NCBI GenBank assembly: GCA_003543245.1 | Contig: DPJB01000031.1 | Span: forward strand, 24,003-34,114 | DNA: 10,112 bases | From: Moraxellaceae bacterium | GTDB lineage: Bacteria; Pseudomonadota; Gammaproteobacteria; Pseudomonadales; Moraxellaceae | Direction: 5' to 3' | Shown: piece by piece, positions 7,581 through 10,112 of the stretch | Numbering within the stretch: position 1 is the first letter of the stretch | Layout: every line of letters begins with the position of its first letter | The notes under the pieces: generated by a model | What the model was told of the DNA's origin: nothing | What the model saw: the letters and a program-made list of their open reading frames with translations, nothing else | The model's database searches: none | Position numbers and translations under genes: made by a program

Positions 7581-8342
7581 TCAGGCGGCGCCATCGGGCA
7601 CAAAGACATAACCCACGCCCCAGACCGTCTGCAAATAGCGCGGCTTGGACGGGTTTTCTTCGATCAGGCGTCGCAGGCGGGAAACCTGCACATCAATAGA
7701 GCGTTCCATTGCTCCCCATTCGCGGCCGCGGGCGAGGTTCATCAGCTTGTCTCGTGTCAGTGGATCGCGCGGGTGTTGCACCAGAGCCTTGAGTACGGCG
7801 AATTCGCCGGTGGTCAGGGACACCTGGGTGTTGTTGTCGCGGGTGAGCTGGCGGGTGGAGAGGTCCAGCTGCCAGGGGCCAAAGCTGACCACCTCGACCA
7901 CCTGTGACGGGGCGCCGGGCAGTTCGCGCTGCTGGCGACGCAGCACGGCCTTGATGCGGGCCAGCAGCTCTTGCGGATTGAAGGGCTTGGGCAGGTAGTC
8001 GTCGGCACCGGCTTCGAGCCCGGAGATGCGGTCGGCATCTGCGCCCTTGGCCGTGAGCATGATGATGGGGATGTTGTTGCCTTCCTTGCGCAGGCGGCGG
8101 CAAATGGCCAGTCCGTCTTCGCCGGGCAGCATGAAGTCGAGCACCATCAGCGCAAACAGCTCGCGCGACAGCATCTTGTCCATCTGTACGGCATCGGGGG
8201 CTACCTTGATGGTGTAGCCCTGCTCCTCGAGAAAGCGCTGCAGCAGGCTGCGCAGGCGCACATCGTCATCAACCACCAGAATGCGGAACTGCTCGCGGCT
8301 GGCGTCATGCGGGGTATCCATTATCTGTTCAGGCGTTTCCAT
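7581..8342 (-). CDS. ompR: OmpR/AmgR-type response regulator
   Basis: 253 residues from ATG 8342. The receiver domain has Asp25/Asp26 in VVDDD, phospho-acceptor Asp69 in VLDFMLPGEDGL, Thr97 in MLTAKGAD and Lys119 in LPKPFNPQELLAR. The C-terminal winged helix (about 146-250) contains GEFAVLKALVQHPR, 'LTRDKLMNLARGREW', 'MERSIDVQVSRLRRLIEE' and QTVWGVGYVFVPDG, near-identical in pattern to E. coli OmpR. It binds DNA after phosphorylation by the partner kinase. Compared with E. coli OmpR (239 residues) it has about 14 extra N-terminal residues. Other in-frame starts are GTG 8354 and ATG 8321, and none has a good Shine-Dalgarno, so the exact start is open. OmpR and AmgR cannot be separated by sequence alone; the hslO neighbourhood occurs with both. 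Confidence 0.93.
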   Translation of the reverse strand: METPEQIMDTPHDASREQFRILVVDDDVRLRSLLQRFLEEQGYTIKVAPDAVQMDKMLSRELFALMVLDFMLPGEDGLAICRRLRKEGNNIPIIMLTAKGADADRISGLEAGADDYLPKPFNPQELLARIKAVLRRQQRELPGAPSQVVEVVSFGPWQLDLSTRQLTRDNNTQVSLTTGEFAVLKALVQHPRDPLTRDKLMNLARGREWGAMERSIDVQVSRLRRLIEENPSKPRYLQTVWGVGYVFVPDGAA

Positions 8343-8372
8343 CGGACTCTGCACATCGGGACCGGAAGACGC

Positions 8373-8469
8373 ATGTTAGCAGCCTTGGCGTGGTTTGCGA
8401 TGGTCGGGCAATCCCGACTCGTAACGGGTTGTGCTGTGCTAGCGTTACGGCCAGGCAGCCGCCGTTAAC
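8373..8469. promoter_or_regulatory. Divergent ompR/tpx control region with inverted CGTTA sites
   Basis: The gap between ompR and tpx is 145 bp. Toward ompR (minus strand) an extended -10-like TGCTAACAT is seen (hexamer at plus 8373-8378) without a good -35. A 6-bp hairpin GTCGGG-CAAT-CCCGAC lies at 8403-8418. CGTAACG (8420-8426) and CGTTACG (8443-8449) form a perfect 7-bp inverted repeat, and a third CGTTA occurs at 8463-8467, exactly 20 nt after the second. The spacings of 23 and 20 nt place them on about the same DNA face, as expected for a regulator operator. The identity of the regulator is inference. Confidence 0.4.
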
Positions 8470-8487
8470 CAGCAGGGAGTTCAAAAA

Positions 8488-8988
8488 ATGACCACCATCA
8501 CACTGAAAGGCAATCCGGTACAGACCAGCGGGGAGTTGCCGGCAACCGGCAGTCAGGCGCCGGGATTTGTTCTGGTCCGGCCGGACCTGTCGGAGGTGAC
8601 CCTTGCCGATCTGGCGGGCAAGCGTGTTGTGCTCAACATCTTTCCCAGCGTGGATACCGCCACCTGCGCCATGTCGGTACGACACTTCAATGCCGATGCC
8701 AGTGCGCTGGCCAACACCGTGGTGCTGTGTGTATCGGCGGACCTGCCGTTTGCCATGAGCCGGTTTTGCGGGGCGGAAGGGCTGACCAACGTACAGAGCG
8801 GCTCGGTATTCCGTTCGCCGGCCTTTGGCCGGGATTATGGCGTACTGATCACCACCGGACCCCTGACCGGCCTGCTGTCACGTGCCGTGGTGGTGATTGA
8901 TGCGGCGGGCAAGGTTATCCATACCGAGCAGGTTGCCGAGATTGCCAACGAGCCGGACTACGCGGCTGCGCTGGCGGCACTCAGCTAG
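8488..8988 (+). CDS. tpx: Thiol peroxidase Tpx (2-Cys peroxiredoxin)
   Basis: 166 residues, the standard Tpx length. It reduces H2O2 and organic hydroperoxides using thioredoxin. The peroxidatic Cys60 lies in P-S-V-D-T-A-T-C, the resolving Cys94 in 'SADLPFAMSRFCGAEGL', and the start T-L-K-G-N-P-V is diagnostic of the family. The middle region 'FRSPAFGRDYGVLITTGPL' and the C-terminal beta-strand 'LLSRAVVVIDAAGKV' include the conserved Arg found in atypical 2-Cys Tpx. A third cysteine (Cys81) is not part of the known cycle. AGGGAG at 8474-8479 is 8 nt from the ATG. It is divergent from ompR and convergent with chrA, 18 bp from its stop; no hairpin terminator is evident. Confidence 0.97.
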   Translation: MTTITLKGNPVQTSGELPATGSQAPGFVLVRPDLSEVTLADLAGKRVVLNIFPSVDTATCAMSVRHFNADASALANTVVLCVSADLPFAMSRFCGAEGLTNVQSGSVFRSPAFGRDYGVLITTGPLTGLLSRAVVVIDAAGKVIHTEQVAEIANEPDYAAALAALS

Positions 8989-9006
8989 GCCGGTATCGGG
9001 TCGGCA

Positions 9007-10112
9007 TCAGGCCGGGATCAGGCTGCGTGCGAGGCCGATGACGGCGCAGGCGGCAATCAGCCGGATCACGTTGACCTCGAAGCGCAGCAGGGCCACGAGG
9101 GCGGCCACGATCAGCAGCAGGGCAGCGATATCCGTGCCGCTGGCCTGCACGCCGGCGGGCCAGATCACATGGCCGGCAAAGAACAGGGCCAGATTGAGGA
9201 TGACCCCGACCACGGCGGCTGTGATGGCGGTGAGCGGGGCGGTCAGGCGCAGGTCATTGTGCGTGGCTTCTACCAAAGGGCCGCCAATCAGGATGAACAG
9301 GAAGGATGGCAGGAAGGTAAAGAAGGTGGCCACGCATGCCCCGGCCACGGCCATAAGGGGATCAACCGACCATCCCGCCACAAAGCCGACAAAGGCCACG
9401 ATCATGATGAGCGGGCCGGGGGTGGTTTCGCCCAGCGCGAGGCCGTCCATCATCTGGCCGGCCGTGAGCCAGCCGTATTGCATGACGGCGGCCTGATAAA
9501 CGTAGGGCAGCACGGCATAGGCACCGCCAAAGGTGAGCAGGGCCGCCTGTGTGAAGAAGATGCCCAGGCGGGACAGCAGGCCGATGCCATCCTCCAGAAC
9601 CAGCAGCCCCGCCAGCACGACAATCCCCAGTCCGAGACCGGTGACCAGATGCCGCAGCAGTCCTGCATGTGTGTGCCGGGCATGCGGCGGTGCGGGGGTG
9701 TTGTCGTCGATCAGGGCGGCGGCATGCGGGCCGTTCTTGCCGGCATGGCCACCACCGGAAGTAAATATGCCGGGGCGCAGGCGGCCACCGAGGGCGCCAA
9801 TGCCGGCAGCGGCCAGCACGATGGCCGGGAATGGCAGGTGCAGGAAGGTGAGGCAGGCAAAGGACAGGCCGGCGATGGCCCACAGCCAGCCGTTCTTCAG
9901 GCTGCGTTTGCCGATGCGCCAGGCGGCTGCCAGCACGATGGCCACCACGGCGGGCTTGATGCCCCAGAGGATGGCGGCAATGGCGGGCAAATGGCCGAGG
10001 GCCAGATAGACCCAGGCCAGCGTTGCGATGATGAAGAGCGACGGCAGTACAAACAGGGCGCCGGCGGCGATGCCACCCCGGGTGCCATGCATCAGCCAGC
10101 CGATATAGGTGG
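9007..10112 (-). CDS. chrA: Chromate transporter ChrA, two-domain form (partial, start beyond right edge)
   Basis: The frame stays open through the right edge, giving 367 visible residues; the visible N-terminal TYIGWLMHGTRGG is internal to ChrA, so ATG 10092 is not the true start. ChrA is an inner-membrane chromate efflux protein of the CHR family. The visible part holds the end of the first CHR half (G-x-L-F-V-L-P-S and several hydrophobic segments), a polar linker, and the second half with FGGAYAVLPYV (plus 9499-9531) and GETTPGPLIMIVAFVGF (from 9432 down), the family's repeated signature. About nine to ten hydrophobic segments are seen. The linker (plus about 9643-9786) is unusually rich in His, Gly and Pro (GGGHAGKNGPH, PPHARHTHAG). 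Chromate specificity is a family-level inference. Its stop is 18 bp from that of tpx. Confidence 0.92.
   Translation of the reverse strand, partial: TYIGWLMHGTRGGIAAGALFVLPSLFIIATLAWVYLALGHLPAIAAILWGIKPAVVAIVLAAAWRIGKRSLKNGWLWAIAGLSFACLTFLHLPFPAIVLAAAGIGALGGRLRPGIFTSGGGHAGKNGPHAAALIDDNTPAPPHARHTHAGLLRHLVTGLGLGIVVLAGLLVLEDGIGLLSRLGIFFTQAALLTFGGAYAVLPYVYQAAVMQYGWLTAGQMMDGLALGETTPGPLIMIVAFVGFVAGWSVDPLMAVAGACVATFFTFLPSFLFILIGGPLVEATHNDLRLTAPLTAITAAVVGVILNLALFFAGHVIWPAGVQASGTDIAALLLIVAALVALLRFEVNVIRLIAACAVIGLARSLIPA

Noticed and set aside
8897..9496. A 199-codon plus-strand frame overlapping the tpx end and antisense to chrA
   Set aside because: Arg/Ser/Thr/Ala-rich low-complexity translation, out of frame with tpx and opposite the conserved ChrA signature.

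Overview
The window is ordinary, moderately GC-rich chromosomal DNA from a gammaproteobacterium. The mutY-yggX pair, the BipA/TypA GTPase, an OmpA-type porin, Hsp33 beside an EnvZ/OmpR-type two-component system, and Tpx all fit an aerobic, probably environmental or marine, member of the Pseudomonadales/Oceanospirillales broad group (for example an Alcanivorax-like organism). The genus is inferred from gene content only. I see no insertion sequence, phage gene, CRISPR array, tRNA or rRNA, and no stretch over 300 bases lacks a gene. Nearly all the sequence is accounted for by well-known housekeeping and stress families.

Layout, left to right. (1) The last 25 codons of mutY overlap yggX by 4 bp; both genes act in oxidative-damage defence. 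(2) After an 85-bp gap comes metY, O-acetylhomoserine sulfhydrylase, for homocysteine synthesis. It ends at a perfect 19-bp bidirectional terminator shared with the convergent typA. (3) typA/bipA and, upstream of it on the same minus strand, an OmpA-family outer-membrane protein with calcium-type TSP3 repeats. A terminator and a candidate typA promoter separate them. (4) A 257-bp divergent region, then hslO (Hsp33, a redox-activated chaperone) on the plus strand, ending at a second perfect bidirectional terminator. (5) Convergent to hslO, an ompR-envZ type pair on the minus strand. (6) A 145-bp divergent region carrying an inverted repeat, then tpx (thiol peroxidase). (7) Convergent to tpx, a chromate-transporter (ChrA) gene that runs off the right edge.

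The shared theme is redox and envelope stress. MutY, YggX, Hsp33 and Tpx deal with oxidative damage, OmpA tethers the envelope, and the EnvZ/OmpR-like pair senses the envelope. hslO next to envZ/ompR is a known conserved neighbourhood: in E. coli it is ompR-envZ-pck-hslO, and in Pseudomonas the equivalent pair is AmgRS. The sensor here may therefore be an AmgRS-like envelope-stress system rather than a strict osmosensor.

I did not find a convincing undescribed system. The best items for a second look are the dyad/triad of CGTTA sites between ompR and tpx, the identical 11-mer at the predicted ompR and envZ starts, and the His-rich linker in ChrA.
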